A stretch of 64,000 nt of DNA from Lithospermum erythrorhizon (lineage: Eukaryota; Streptophyta; Magnoliopsida; Boraginales; Boraginaceae), in the NCBI GenBank assembly GCA_019722365.1, contig JADFUC010002035.1, positions 1 through 64,000 of the forward strand, written 5' to 3'. The position numbers were made by a program, and so were the translations under genes. Within the stretch, counting starts at the first letter, position 1, and each line of letters begins with the position of its first letter. The notes under the pieces were generated by a model, which saw only the letters and a list, made by a program, of their open reading frames with translations, searched no databases and was not told the origin of the DNA. Below are positions 11,201-24,690 of this stretch, piece after piece.

Positions 11201-13620
11201 ACTGATTGCTCATAATGAGAATATATTTATTACTTACGATGATTGCCTTCCAGTAATAATATAAATATATAAACTCTCTGATGAATCACCATCAGAAGAT
11301 GAAAATAGAGTTTTATACCGGCCCGTATTCACGTCTTATTTCATTTAAATGACCTCGAGTCATTTATTGGAGTAATATTTATTCATGTTGTCATTTGTAT
11401 CATTGCGTTTAGCTTTAAATGCATCGAGAGTGGATACTCCTTGATAACCGAAGGGTTCTAGTCACTTGGTTGGTATCTCCCTCACAGACCCTTGAATGCA
11501 TTTGAATGCATATTTATTTTCACTATTTGTGCTTCATAATGAAGCTACATGTCTTTGTCATTGGATTGAAATAAATATGAAACTTCTTCTAAATTTATAG
11601 CACAAAATGACTTAATATCAACTTTGGATCTTGAGTTAGAGAATTATGTCTACTGTTGACATAATACTAACTTATCTATCACGAGCGTTTCAAAGTTTGT
11701 TTATCAAACACAACTCTTGAGTTGTCTGCGATTGAATATGAATAAATTAATTTAAAGATAGAGTATGCTTGACAGCAATATGTGAAATCATTTCATTCTT
11801 TGTGTCTCGACCACGTTAAACAGTCTTGTATCCCACTCAACTAATGACACATCTGGGTTAGAATGAAACTATCTTGGTATATGAATTGAAAGATCTCATC
11901 CGTTTGTTTAACCATTAAACACAATTCCTCGATGCGATATCTTAACAAATGCGTTTTTAGAATGTCTTCATTAATGACAATTTTTCATTAAGCTTGTATG
12001 TAAACATACAAACAATTTGGAATGCATGAACTCCTAGAATTCGACTTAGTTCATCTTTTCAAGATTATATAAGTCTTGTTCTCTAGTGCTTGTAATGAAA
12101 CTTGTAGGCTTAATTTAAACTAGTGAACCTCGGCGCTAAGTCTAGTAAGGTTGACAGTTCATCTTTTCAGATTATGATCAGGCTCTAGAATTGTTGTTAA
12201 TCGTTTGACATTGTTCAAGGCTTTCACTAAAGAAGAGTGGGTGTCTTCCTTATTAGAATCACGATATGGATACGTGTAAGTCAAGCCTTTGACACTCTTT
12301 CTGCTTTTACAAGTGCAAAGAAAGTAGTTTAGAATCCCTGACAAATACTTCATGGAGGATTTAGCTGTGTGCTCTTATAAGTAGCGGTAAGCCTGTCATT
12401 ACACAGGCTGAATAACATCTGTGTTCCGACTAATAGATTATACTTGGCTCATATCCATGTTGATTAAATCATGTGAGTCAAAACTAGAGTTCTCGACAAC
12501 GATAGCGGTCAAGACGGTACAGCTTGAGCAACAAAATTATTTGAATGGGGATAAAATCTACTTTCAATTCTAAATGTTGCCAAAATCTAACACCATGCTT
12601 TGAAGTTCGAAATAATGGGCGAATCATTAACTTCAACTATGGTTGTATTACTCAACTGTACAAGTGACGTGAGAACGAATAGATAACTTTGCTTATTTGG
12701 TTACATACCATAAGCTTTTGTTTCCTCATGATTCATGAATATGTTAAATTGCGTTAAAAACTAAATACCGTCTTGTCACAGAATGTAGATACACAACATT
12801 CAAGATCATTCAATATTTTCTCAATGGAGATTCTCAAAGGAATCAAACTATTTTATATTTAAGATATAAAATCAAAATTATTATCTTTGTCATATCGTGT
12901 GACTTTGTTCATGAACCAAAGTTAATGCAACGTATCAACATGATTGAATCAAGTCTTAATGTTTGTGGTATTTAAAGTTCATCACTCTGTTAGCAGCCAC
13001 AACCGATTGCAATGGTTGAAGAGAGAAGATCGCGTTGTACCACTTTGTATCGACAAGTCATTGGGATGTCTCCTTAACTTATTTTATTTCATTATAAAAT
13101 TCGTGCATTTAGTTTGCACAATGAATGGTGAATAAATAGAGTAAACAATGTACCAAACATAATAGGAAATATACAGCTTTAAAATACATGATGTAGTTCA
13201 AAACAATCATGTATTTGAAATGGTATTAAATATAATGCAAGTACTTAGTCTGCAAAATGTACAAAATTATCAAGATCTACTATACTTAAATCCAAGCGGC
13301 AACAACAACATTTTGAATCAGTTATAATAGTAGGTTATCAACCAATTATGTAACCTCTGAGGATGGAGATGGAATTTGATCAACAAACTTAACAAATTTA
13401 CTAATAACACTGGAACAATATAGACCAAACAAGCTAGATAAATGACATGACTATTAAATATTGTTGAAACAGTTCAAACAAGCATTAATTACCAAAAAAG
13501 AATGTATTTAAATATGAGAGAAACACTTTCTGTTCATCCTAAACTAATTTTAATAAGACTAATAGATGAACTATTAGATGAACAAATAACAATACATAAA
13601 ATATAAGAAAAACATATTAC
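8281..13620. other. Long non-coding stretch, probably decayed retroelement
   Basis: No reading frame longer than about 75 codons occurs and no domain motif could be read on either strand. The mixed composition, local repeats and absence of host-gene signals suggest old retrotransposon sequence. Between 13290 and 13620 the sequence becomes AT-rich and leads into the MULE transposase remnant, of which it may be intron or 3' flank. Confidence 0.35.
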
Positions 13621-14050
13621 CTATTTGGAAGTGTGTGCCAAAATGCATGCATTGATCAACACATACTGACAAAATCTTCCCTTCATGATCTTTTAGCCAT
13701 GTATCCTTCACATATGCTAAAAGAACTGGTTTTTTGGCATAGTCTTTCCACATTTTTAGTCATTTTAACTTTCATATATCCTCGACACTAAAATAAATAA
13801 CTTTATTCATTTAAATAAAACTTTTAGCGAATGTAGGACCTCTGATGTTATGACTTGATAGCCATGTCAACATATGCTTTGGGCCAGGGGAAAAAATAAG
13901 CCCTGGCATTGGATAAATACAATTCCACGATGGTTGATGGGAAAAGCGAAACAAAAATGATCTTAAATTTATCAAAGCCCAAACAAAGTTTCCTCCTTCA
14001 GTGCAGGCTAATAACAATCCAAAGGTACTAATGACATGGCCATGCATTCA
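13621..14050 (-). pseudogene. MULE (Mutator-like) transposase remnant
   Basis: Read on the minus strand, 13811-14047 gives ISTFGLLLACTEGGNFVWAL then a block like HMLTWLSSHNIRGPTFAK, resembling the MULE catalytic region (..E.NF.WAL..L followed by ..W...NI...CK). After a frame break, 13621-13724 reads AYVKDTWLKDHEGKILSVC then DQCMHFG, the well-conserved stretch Y....WL..HKEKFV.AWT....HFG. The order matches the family. Frameshifts and a short total span show it is a fragment. MULE transposases cut and paste DNA with long terminal inverted repeats; I did not find those repeats. Confidence 0.7.
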
Positions 14051-15192
14051 ACATTTGTAATATTCAGATGCATGAAAAAATGTCATATTTTCTTCTCCTT
14101 TTGAGAAAAAAATTGATAGTAACGATTTTCGGTGAGGAATTTTGAAATTGTTGTCGACGCCTCATTTCCATCTCATAGTATAATTTTTGTGAATATCTTT
14201 AGTCATGGTTTCATCCTCAGATATCATTAAAGACCATGGTTAGGAGGTGGGTTCATCCCCGACTTCTGAAGCTTTACCTCTGCGTATGACGCCCGGCATG
14301 GTAGATGGATTATTTTCATGCCACCACATGCATTAGACTGTTCAAAATTTTAAATGGTTATTTGTTTTTGTTGTACTAGTGGCTCTTTGGTTTTTAAATT
14401 TCGATGGACATTGTCTGAACTCTTTTTAAAATTTGATGCATATTTGACCTCTCATCTAATATAAAAGATGGATCTATGGCCTTTTCCTTAGTTTCTGTTA
14501 TCTACAATACTTCAAACAACTTAGTCTTTTCTTATATTTCTAGTAAATATGCATTGATAGTTTTGGTTCTTCATTTCCTTCAACTTGACAAAATTATGAC
14601 ATAGGTTTCTGGCAATTAATATAAAACACTATATTTAAACAAACTTGGAAAAAATTAAAATAAAACTCATCTTGATATCTTAGGTTATTAGAAAAAAATG
14701 GCAAACAAAAATAATCAAAATCATAATTCCAACTATTATGAGATGACATAAATTAAACTTAAAGAGAATTTGAGGCTTATAACACATGCTTGTTCAAACA
14801 AAAAGCCTTTCGTTTTTGTTTTTAAATATCAAATCCTTGATTGTTTAGGTTGTACCAACCATTTATCGACATGATTTCGCTTTGCGTTTCACCGTAAAAA
14901 TTCCGGCGTCATGAAAGAAGAAATCAAAATCCACGGAATCGAGATCAGTATTTTCGTAGTAGTTGCATTCCATTCATGTTCAAAGATGAAAAGTATTACT
15001 GAAATAAATTTTGAGAAATTCAACCTTCAAAGGAATATAAGGTGTGAATAATATACGAACTTGATGTCTGGCAAAATACTATCAAAACGGAGAAGTGTAC
15101 GACAATGAGTAAAACTCTATCCGCCAATACATGGAGTAAGTAGAATTCAATTCAAAATTATACTCTTCCAATTGTATTTGCATCTAGTAAAA
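14051..15192. other. No gene seen
   Basis: AT-rich sequence between the MULE remnant and the Athila-like LTR. It may include more of the 5' part of the MULE element, but no motif could be read. TAAAA immediately precedes the LTR start at 15193 and is a candidate half of its 5-bp target duplication. Confidence 0.35.
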
Positions 15193-15745
15193 TGATTAGC
15201 GAATATTTGTCATAGTTTTTAGGATGATTTTGGATGCTTTGTTATATAATTTGGTTGTTTGATTGTGAATATTATATATTACTCTTTGATTCGGTGTTCT
15301 TATTATTGTTTTAGACAGGAAAGACTGAAGAGTGGATCGAGAATCGAGAAGAAAAAGAGGCCGATTTATGCAAGCACATCGAGGAAAATAAAGACGGAGT
15401 TAACCTAATTATTATATAAATCACTGCCTTGAGTAGAACAACTTCAGCCCAATGATGTATTTTTATACAGGCAGTATTCATATTCTTGAGCAATAGGGAG
15501 GCTGACATTTACTCTACTATACTCTGTTTTCTTGATCGTTTCATTGAGGACAATTATTAATTGTTCGGTCTTTATTCATACTCTAGTTAATTTATGCTTT
15601 TATTCATACTTTCAGTTAATTTGTGCTTTCAAAATACATTGTTGTTTAGGTGTGGTAGTAAATTTATTACTTTGGGGGTTTTTGATGTAGCCTTGACGGT
15701 GTTTTTTCTATCAGTTGATTTGATTGTTTTGATCGACTATTTGAG
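15193..15745 (+). repeat. 5' LTR of Athila-like element (3' end deleted)
   Basis: It matches 20883-21387 and then 28158-28255 in order. Shared landmarks are ATCGAGAATCGAGAAG, AATAAAGAC.GGAGTTAACC, TTTTCTTGATCGTTTC and CTTTGGGG followed by GTAGCCTTG. Similarity ends near 15735, where RNase H coding sequence begins at once, so the LTR's own 3' end and the primer-binding site are gone. Confidence 0.75.
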
Positions 15746-15747
15746 TT

Positions 15748-16100
15748 GATATGTGATGCTTGGAGATTCTTCTTTTAGGAGTTATTATTACGACAAAAAG
15801 TTTGATCGCTTTTACATGTAGTAATTAAATTGCTAGTAGAACTTTGAATGATGCACAAAATGATACAATGAAAAAAAATTACTTGCGGTGTATTTGCTTT
15901 AGACAAGTTAAAACTACTTGGTTCCACAAGTGATTGTTTATCTTGATCATTCTGTTAAATATTTATTAACTAATGCAAAACCCCAATTAATTAGATGGAT
16001 TCTCTTTTGCTCTGAGAGTTTGATCTTATAATCAGGATAAAAAGGGGTGTGAGGTAATGTGGTGATCATTTGTCTAGGTTGCTTGAGGTAGATAGTCCCC
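15748..16100 (+). pseudogene. Ty3-gypsy RNase H remnant
   Basis: Read across small frame changes, the plus strand gives CDA at 15752, SRTLNDAQ near 15835-15855, KKLLAV and FALDK near 15870-15905, then VIVYLDHSVKYLLTNAKPQ and LIRWILL near 15930-16010, and DKKG near 16035. These are RNase H-domain motifs of Athila/Tat-type Ty3-gypsy polyproteins, which degrade the RNA of the RNA-DNA hybrid. Several stops and indels break it. Confidence 0.8.
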
Positions 16101-16259
16101 AATGATGATCTTTGAGGTGGAAATTTGATACCCATAAATGAAAGTTTGCAAATGAAACGGCTACATGCGTTGCATGGAGATGAGTGCGTGGACTTCTTGA
16201 TATTAATGAATTTTTAACCTTGGAAATCGTTATGCTCACACAGTTTAGTTCCACTTGGG

Positions 16260-17340
16260 AAAGATCGGATTCTTACTCAGGAGGACCATGCTGTGGATTA
16301 TCAAAGGCAAATGTGAGCACGAGGTGAGACGGAGACATCTTGAATCAGCGTCATGCAATTAGGGAGATCATTTTGGAGGTAAACGGCTTTGAAGATACTT
16401 GAGCCGGGTTCTGTCAGCCGTCTGTTCGAATGCGATAGCTTTACGTACAAGATGCGATAAATGCCCAACGGGTAACCTTGGTAAAATGATATGCCTCGAT
16501 GACAAATTATTGATGTATAGGAATTGACTTCATAGGACCTTATGATTCTGGCTGGTTTGAATATACTTGTTCTTTATTGACGATTCTTCAGCAATGCTAA
16601 ATGGATAGAGGCAATTACTTTTCAGAACTAATGATAATAAGTGGTAATCAAGTTTTGAAAGACCTACGATACTTTCAAGGTTGGAACTCTAGAGTTTTAA
16701 TCGGTGATGGTCATTTTGTAATTCTTTTTCTGCGTTTTGAAGAAAATACTAATGTTACTAAATTTGCTTTGAAACATCACTGAAACATGGAATGAGTGGG
16801 AAACCTTCACTTGAACAATCGAGAGGATCATTGCGGAGAAGGCCATTAGACCCAACAGGCGTCCTTGAGTTGGGCAATTAGCGAGTGTGAGCAGCATATA
16901 AAATTCGCCCGTTGTGATCATACAGGACTAGTTTGTAGTGCATTTGCCCACTTTCCGGTTGAGTTGGAACATAAGGCATCTTGTGGGCAATCGGAAGTTT
17001 CATTTTGATATGGATACGGTCGGAGAGGCTCAATGAGCTTGACGAGGACAGGCTAGATGCTTGTGATGCTGGGATCTTTAAGGAGAGGACAATTTTACCA
17101 TGATAAATGGGAGAAAGACTGTTAGAGCGGTGTGAAAGTTTTGTTGTTCAATTCGTCTCCGTTTGTTTCAGATGCAGTTAAAGTCAAAGATGTGAGTGGT
17201 CGAACTACGCAATAAAGCAGTGTTTCCCCATGTTTGAATTTGAAAAATCGACCACAGGAAGTCACGTTTAAGGTGAATGGACCAAGGTGAAAGAATATCT
17301 AGAGAATACCTCGGAAAGGAGTCATCGATTTCGATGACCT
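16260..17340 (+). pseudogene. Ty3-gypsy integrase remnant
   Basis: The plus strand reads in shifting frames as GGRTALK-like zinc-finger sequence near 16370, CQR near 16450, GIDFIGPYDSG near 16520-16550, KWIEAI near 16600, then an RVLIGDGHF-like block near 16690-16715 equivalent to the catalytic ISDGG.HF motif. Near 16955-16985 it reads CHFPVELEHKA (usual CHLPVELEHRA), and near 17255-17300 a FKVNGPRLK-like tail. The order is that of Athila-group integrases, which insert the element DNA. It is heavily broken. Confidence 0.8.
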
Positions 17341-17500
17341 CAGGTAGAATAAATTCATAGTAAAAGCGAGTGTTTCCCCAATGGGCTGTTGAGTTGAAAA
17401 TCTGACCATAGAATGCGTTTGAGGTGGAATGGACACATTGAAGAATATCAGAGATACTATAGGAAGGGTCATTGATTTCGACCTGACCTCAGTAAGCCAT
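17219..17500 (+). repeat. Tandem duplication of integrase tail
   Basis: Two consecutive segments of about 145 bp (about 17219-17360 and 17368-17500) share GTGTTTCCCCA, TTGA..TGAAAA.TC.ACCA, a GTTT.AGGT.GAATGGAC block and GTCAT.GATTTCGA in the same order. They repeat the C-terminal integrase region within the element. Confidence 0.65.
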
Positions 17501-20500
17501 AGTGGGTAACCCGTCTTTAAAAGCCCGTTCATCGGCGGTGGGAGAAGCTGACCAACTAAGTATTAGTGTTCATTTCTGTTATTATTTTATTCAGTCTAGG
17601 AATTGTGCCCCAAATTTCGCCGCGAAATTGATTTGAAGACTGATGCATAACAATTACGCTCAAATTTAGCCCCATTTGATTGAAGACTTCTTTTGAAAAG
17701 CTCTTCAAATTGGCCTGAGGAAGCTAGTCAGAGCCCTTTATAAATAAGACTAAAGAACCTAAACGGAAATGCCGGAGATCAGGCCCCCGCCTCTTCTTTC
17801 TCTTTTCTCACCTTTCTGCTTCTTTGCCATGCCATACGCTTCGCTCGCCATGTTTTGCGCGCATCGTCCCCACTATGCTTCGGCATTAAGCACTCTTTAC
17901 CACTGCCCTCTTTACCACCCGATCTACGCCCGCCTGCATGCGCGAGTACCCGCTGATCCGGCCTTGATCATGCCAGAGTTGCCGCCACCCGCGCACCAGC
18001 GCGCGTTTCGACATTTCGGTCGTACCCACTTAAATCTACAAATTTGTGAGTTAATTAGGACATTTTCTATTTTTTATTATTGTATTTCATTTATTTCTTT
18101 TTATTATTATTGTATTTTTTGATGTATTCTTTGGTATGTTCTAAATTGTTAATGATGAGTTTGTTTTGTTTTTGGTTTGATTATTAATAACAAAACAAAA
18201 CAACTGCTTATCCCCGGATAATATGATTTCTTCTTTACTTTTATTGTGTTTATTTTCTATTCTTGTTATTTGTTTAATCGTGCAGTATTTGTGGTATATT
18301 TTTTGTTATTGGTGTGTTGATTGTAACTTTGAAAAGTGTGGTGGTGTTTGTTTGGAGTGTCTACCGTGGCTTGACCTGACTAACTGAAGCCTAAAGACTA
18401 CCACGGTGTTTCACTAAGTCTAGACTATCTAAGTCTGGGGCCTCCTCCTTCGATTCTGGTTGTATTGCCTCTCCCGAGGCTTGATTTAGATTGAGGGAAT
18501 AATGGCTGAGTATAGTTCAGCATCTGAATAATACATTTATTCAAAGAAACATGTTTTATGCGGAAGTGGCTTGGGTGTCATTTTACTTTTTGTACTGGAG
18601 TTATGAACCGATTCTTGACATTGACCCTAAGTTCTCTGAGACAAATTATTTCCAGATTTATGCAACATTTGAATAAGCAGTAGTGCCTGGAAGTTTTGGA
18701 AACTATGGTTGTGGATCACATCGTCTGTGATTCTAATCCTTGTCTGCCGTCAGTTTGACCCTTCTGCGATGTATGAGATACAATTTTATGTGCGGCAGGC
18801 GGTTATACAGGTAAAGATGGAAAGGTGGTTACCTGAGCCGTGGTTGACACTTTCCCACGGTCGAGAGTCTCGATCGCCACGCATTGGTTCATGTCAACTA
18901 AAATACCCAAATAAACTTCGCCATTTTTTACATTGTAATGTATTTCTACTAGTTTATTGATACCACGGTCGTTCTAGGATATTTATCTCATGAGTAAACC
19001 TTACCAAGGGCGTGGTCCATTTCATATTTAGAGTAGGCGAGATGATCAAATATGCTGCACTGAATTTGTTATGATACTCAATCTAATGTATTCCTTGCAA
19101 TAATGTGATTCTAACTTCTGTTCTCTTTGGGTCAAGATTCTTGTGTGATGAATATGAACAGGGTTTCGTAATCTTGTTAAATATTGATCCTTTGAAGTGG
19201 CATACCGAGGATGGGGCAACAATGGGTGGATAAAGCAGAAGGAAAGTTGGACACTGGCACTCGACCTGTTTGTCTTGAGTGCCGAACTCCCGCGTATACT
19301 TGTTTCTATTCAAAATTAAACCCCCGACCGAAACAACAGACTACCTTGAAGAAAAAAGTTAAGTAATATTTTTCAGTGTTGCGGGGAGGGCTGATACTAC
19401 ACAGATCTGGGGTTTTGGTACTGACAGATATTCTTTTCTTCTTTAAGTCTGTTTTCTTTCATTGCATTTTATTCCTTGTCCTCCTTTTATGTGTTTTATT
19501 ATCTTCCTTTACTGTTAGGTGTTCGTGTGGGTTGTTACTCTTCCCTCGTATTCTGTGTTTCTGTTAGGGACAATCATTAAAACAGTCTGGGGGATGGACT
19601 TGAAATTGTCTTATCTCAGTGCGTGTTTTCATTGGAGAATGTGTGAAACCTCTTTGGACTTATTTGTTTGTGTATCCTTTAGGTGATAGTGTATTATGAT
19701 GTGTATGAAGGGACATTAATTGAATTGGATAGAGTTAGAATTACGATTAGTATACTGAATCATAACTTTGCTTGTGATTACTATTGTGGTTGTGGGGATT
19801 TGAGTTTACGGATAGTGGATGACCTATATACCTTGAGTTTTGTGCATGATTCTTTAATTTTCTTCAATGTGTGATGCTTTCGTACTTAATTGTTTTGAAC
19901 CCTATTTGATTTTTGGATATTGTGCGTGCCTTAAGGAATGATGGAGCCAGTTTAAATTACCCCATCTTCCCTCATCCAACACTTGTGTTAATCCAGCCCA
20001 ATAGCCAGATTGAGCCCCTTTATATTTGGACCTTTTGTTGTTTTAAACCACATTGAATGAGCCTAAAGCCAGGATTTTATTAATTAGCCAACTTTAGACA
20101 TTTCTTGAGAATTGTGATATCTTTAGATTAAACGTGTGTGATGATAAATAAATGTTCTTGTGTTATTGGTGCATCTGAAGTTTGGTGTGGGGGAGTTTAT
20201 ACCCCGATGTGAAATCTTTAGACCTTAATAAATAAATAAAAGAAAAAAAAAAGAAGAAAAAAAATTATGCGAACACAAAACTCTTTAATTTTTTGTTGTT
20301 GTTGATTTAAGTCTATTAAAAGCAGAAAAAGGAAAAAAGTGTTGCTGCCAACTAGAACACGAGGAGAAAATGCAATAATTGAGAAAGGAGCTACATGTTG
20401 TGTAATGGAATATTTATGATGTCATCTTACATTTGGTGAATTTAGATTTCATAGTGTTCATGTTTGATCGAGCCAAATATTTCATACTATGCTTTCGCCT

Positions 20501-20882
20501 CGTTCACAACCTACATTGAAAGACCTCTGACTTGTGTTCTGCATGATAAGATTGAATTGTTGGGTGTATAACCAAGCCTATGGTAGAATGTGTGTACATC
20601 TTTGAGAGTAGCAGTGCTTGACCTATAAATACAATTGTGGTGGTGAGTAATTGAGAGATATCCACATTCATGAATTGTTTGAATCGACGGATTAGGAAGA
20701 TTATTAATGTTAGTCAAGTTTGACAAGATTTGTACTTAATTTAAAGTGTTGATCCAGTGCCGTTCAAACTTTGACTACTAACTATGTTATCGTAGATCAC
20801 ATTTGACTTTGGGATATACTTGCAACAAAATGTCTTTGAATGGTTTTACTTGAGGACCAAACAATAGGTCGAGTGTGAGGGC
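17501..20882 (+). other. Non-coding 3' region of Athila-like element
   Basis: No domain is readable. One open frame at 17769-18122 (117 codons, Pro/His/Tyr-rich) has no recognisable family. Long T-rich stretches and a GTGTGGGGGAGTTTATACC tract at 20171-20200 are typical of the spacer between integrase and 3' LTR in Athila/Tat elements, which sometimes held an extra ORF. I see no transmembrane or envelope-like frame. Confidence 0.5.
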
Positions 20883-21387
20883 TGATTAGCGAATATTTTT
20901 CATAGTTTTGGATGATTTTGTGACGCTTTATTACTCATAATTTTGGTTGTTTTGGTTTTTGGTGTGAATATTATATATTATCTGATTCACTATTTTTACT
21001 ATTATTTAGGAAAAAGATAACTGTTAATTTAGACAAGAAATGCTAAAAAAGAATTCTGGTCGTATAATTTTTAGGAAGAGTGGACTAAAAATTTTGATCG
21101 AGAATCGAGAAGAAAAAGAGGGCCCATTTGTGCAAAAACACGTGGGGAGAATAAAGACCGGAGTTAACCCTGGTATTATGATCGACAGCGAACAGCTCTC
21201 AGCAGCAATGTTAATTTACTAAGATGGCGATGTCATTATTCTTGTTTTTTAGTAGGAAGCTGACCTTTCTTATGCTGTTTTCTTGATCGTTTCGTGAAAT
21301 TGATAGTATTTTACATTTATTCATCTCTAGTTAATTTAACAAGATACTATCTATTGTTTATTTACAATTAGTAGCAGCTAAATTTAT
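20883..21387 (+). repeat. 3' LTR of Athila-like element, left part
   Basis: Starts TGATTAGCGAATATTT like the 5' LTR and matches it to the point equivalent to about 15665 (CTAAATTTATT). It is then cut by the nested insertion that starts with TG at 21388. Confidence 0.8.
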
Positions 21388-22530
21388 TGTAACAGAACAG
21401 CCCCAGTCGCCTAAGGTTAGATAAATCGCGGACCAGTCTGTGCGTCGATGGATGACTCAGTTGCAAACTCACGTCATAATATTTCATAAAACTCATATAC
21501 TCTGAATGAGGCTAGTTTTAAGAAAAAAAGAATGTCCCAGCCAGGTATTCCTGCTAGCGCATACAACAAACATCATGCAAATATACACAACAACAGGTCT
21601 AAAACCCAAATGTGTCTACAGGACAACTTGAATACAATAAAAATAATGCATTTGTGAGGATCTCACTGCTAGTATTTCACTTTCAGGCTTTAAGGCCGAT
21701 TGCTTGAGCAAACTCTGAATGCCTTCTGGCGCCACACACAATCAACTTTGGCGCAAATGAAAAATACCCACATAGCGAATAGGAGTTGTAATTTTAGCGA
21801 GCTTGAGTGAATATGGATCTCAAGAGGCGAGAAAATTAACTTTCATCCGACAAGTAGTGTTCTAAATATTAATTTCGCATAAAATATGTAGATGATGCAT
21901 GATCTGATACTATTCAAGACCTAAAATAAAGGTATATCCATTAGTGAGTTCGTTATCATGCTTACATCCCAAGGTTATATCAAATACAGTCATTACTGAA
22001 GTGTTAGTTCTTATGCAATCAACTAACGGCATTCTAATAGACAGCGATAAAGAAGATGTTATCTCAGTAAAAAACTATGCAATCGCGTCTACCTTCGCTC
22101 TTTCTGATATAACTAACAATGCAAAACCTCCCGATAACAACTAGATCATCTCAACTACTCAACTCTGGCGTGGCAGCTGTCTTGCATAACCACAGCTAAA
22201 CAACGATCTTCAACGTAAATCAGTTCTGACTAATGCGCCTCTAATTCTCGACTGCGGGAGGAAAGTTATAATCACGTCGACATAAACTGCGCTACACACT
22301 CGTAATGAGTGATGATGCAAACCTACGGCCTTTCATTACAAGTACTCGTAATCTTGGATAACGACACGCTCTATTAACGCGGAATACGGCCGCAAGCGAC
22401 AACGTACGCGGTACAGGAAACCACAACACGCCATTACCGTGATGCAGGCAACTTCTCTCAGCTGTTGGCGCGTATGGTACAAGGCAATCTCACCACACAC
22501 ACTTTCGTGCACATTTAGCCTATATGGCGT
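21388..22530 (-). repeat. LTR A, left part
   Basis: It aligns with the start of LTR B (25861 onward). Near 22470-22490 it has GTATGGTACAAGGCAATC, a unit of the hairpin array that continues at 24700, which shows that 22530-24690 interrupts it. Confidence 0.55.
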
Positions 22531-24690
22531 CCTTAGGGGAGTTAATTAGGACTAGAGGTGGTTGGGCCGCTTTTGACTTATCTGAGCTTTGAATTCAGTT
22601 TTCACAGTTAAATACGACTTTGTAGCAGTTGCAAAACAAATCTTGAATAGACTAAAATGAATGTACCCTCAAATGAATCATAGATAAAATATGAAACAAT
22701 AAATAGTCTAACAATCTTCATCCCAGCAATAAAACATCAAAACTCCTTTTGATCGATATTATTAAGCTCATTCAAGCGTAATCGTTAAGTAAGTCCATTC
22801 ATGGCTATTCGTCAATCCCAACAATCTAATGCAACATACTACAGTCTATTACATATACTAGATTTGAGTTTAGATATTCTTGATAGCAAGTTTATTATGA
22901 TTTGATGATTAGAATATATGATGCCGTTCGTGGTCAAATCAAACTATCCTAATCATGAATGTTGAATTAAGATCAACATAGAATATTCTATTTTAACTCG
23001 ATTAAACGACTATATCAATTTAACACAATATTCAATTATATACTTGCGACATATTCAATAAAACGTATAAGCTAGCATATAATGAATCTATAGTCCCTTT
23101 TCTATATAATATGTGCGATAAACTAAGAGTGAAGAATCTGGCTACGGCAGCTGGTATTTCGCGAGTTCTACAATCTACATCCCCGACCCAGGCTCATCTG
23201 CCTTAGGCTTTCCTTTCTGAATCCACTAGATATGACGCTGCACAAATGTTGGTGAAGCTAAACCAACACAACTCTTGCTCGCTTAGCTTCTGGATTTAAT
23301 ACACCACTAAGGGCAAGGACACACGCAGTTTCTTGATGAATCGGAATGCAGCTCCTCTGCCTCTAGAACACTCGCTGTCCTGTGGCAGGCACTGGGCTCG
23401 ACACTCTGACCAATCTACTGAATTACTAATGAGTAAGCCTCTGACACCTCGGACCCTCGAGCACTCTAGCGATGAAGAACAAATCTAACTTAATGGGTTG
23501 TCTCTTTAACAAATGCGAGATTGTTGTTTCATCAATCTAAATGTGCTCCTCAATTCTATTAGGATTACAATTTGGCACAATTATAACTCCTTGTGGAGAG
23601 ATAATAGAACTTGTTCAAATCCTTGACCAGGTAGATAAGACTTTGAAGTTCTTGAACTCCCCATTTGAGCTTGTTCATCAAGCACACCTTAGAATGCTCT
23701 TTGGTTTCCCGTTCTCATTTCAAAGTTTAGCACAAACAAACTCACTCTTTGAAGTAAATCTGCAATTAAAGCTCATGTGTTTGAGATTTGGAGATTGTTT
23801 TAAAGATGAAAGTAGTGCTCACTTTGTTGTTAATTTGGAGAAAAGTTGGGGAAGAGTTTGGAGAATTTGTATTTAAAGGGGTGAAAAAATGGGTAAAGCA
23901 GGACAAAAATGGCTATTTTTTTGACACTCATCGAGGACCTCTGTCGAGAGGATAGGTCTCGACGAGTCTAAGCAGAAAAACATTAAAAATAGCTGCGTCA
24001 TCGAGCCACAGGTCTGGTGGAATCGATGAAACAATTTTATTGCGGAAGCAAATCGCATTTCGGCCGTTCTAACTTTCGATTTTGTGATTCAAAAGCATTG
24101 GAAAGATCTTTCAAACCTTAAATAAAATGAATTCAAACCCCAGTTTATACATCAAGATTTTGAAAATATTTCTTTTGACAAACGTTCTTAAAATATTGAA
24201 GCGGTTACAGAATCACTTTTTTAGTCATGATTTGAAATATATCGAACTTCAATCAGAATCAAAGGAAGAAAGTAAAGTAGATTCAAGCCACCTTTACTAA
24301 TCGGTTTGCATCAAGATTCGTCTCTCTTCGATCTTGATTCTTAGTGAGCTTTTCTTAACTGATCGCTTTCATGACCGGTAGATGGACGATCTTCTTCTTC
24401 ATCTTCTTCGTCATTCTTGCTTTAGGCTTTTATGTGATTGATTTTCTTCTATCTCACCATACTCATGTTTGGCATTGCAAAATCGCAGCAAACTCTTCTA
24501 GACATTTTTCTTCAATGCCTTGATATTGTGCTTGTTTGATATCAATATCAACTTTCAAATCCGACAAAGCACCTTTTCTAACTAATACCTATGAAATAAA
24601 TCACTTAAACACATGTATGTTAGATAGTAAATCAATGTTTAAGTCATCATTAAAGAAGATTATGCGGACTTGGTCCCCGATTGCATGGTA
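22531..24690. mobile_element. Inner insertion within LTR A, unclassified
   Basis: This stretch separates two parts of the same hairpin array. The ends are not exactly placed. It holds one 111-codon plus-strand frame (23541-23876) with no recognised family and an inverted repeat GTCGAGAGGATAGGTCTCGA near 23943. It may be a decayed LTR element; no domain could be read. Confidence 0.4.

Noticed and set aside
13811..14047. A small membrane protein (Phe/Leu-rich, 78 residues)
   Set aside because: The pattern fits the MULE transposase core and the adjacent frame continues with the TWLKDHEGK motif.
17769..18122. A 117-codon ORF as an envelope-like or host gene
   Set aside because: No recognisable domain, membrane-protein pattern or splice context; it sits in the Athila-like spacer.
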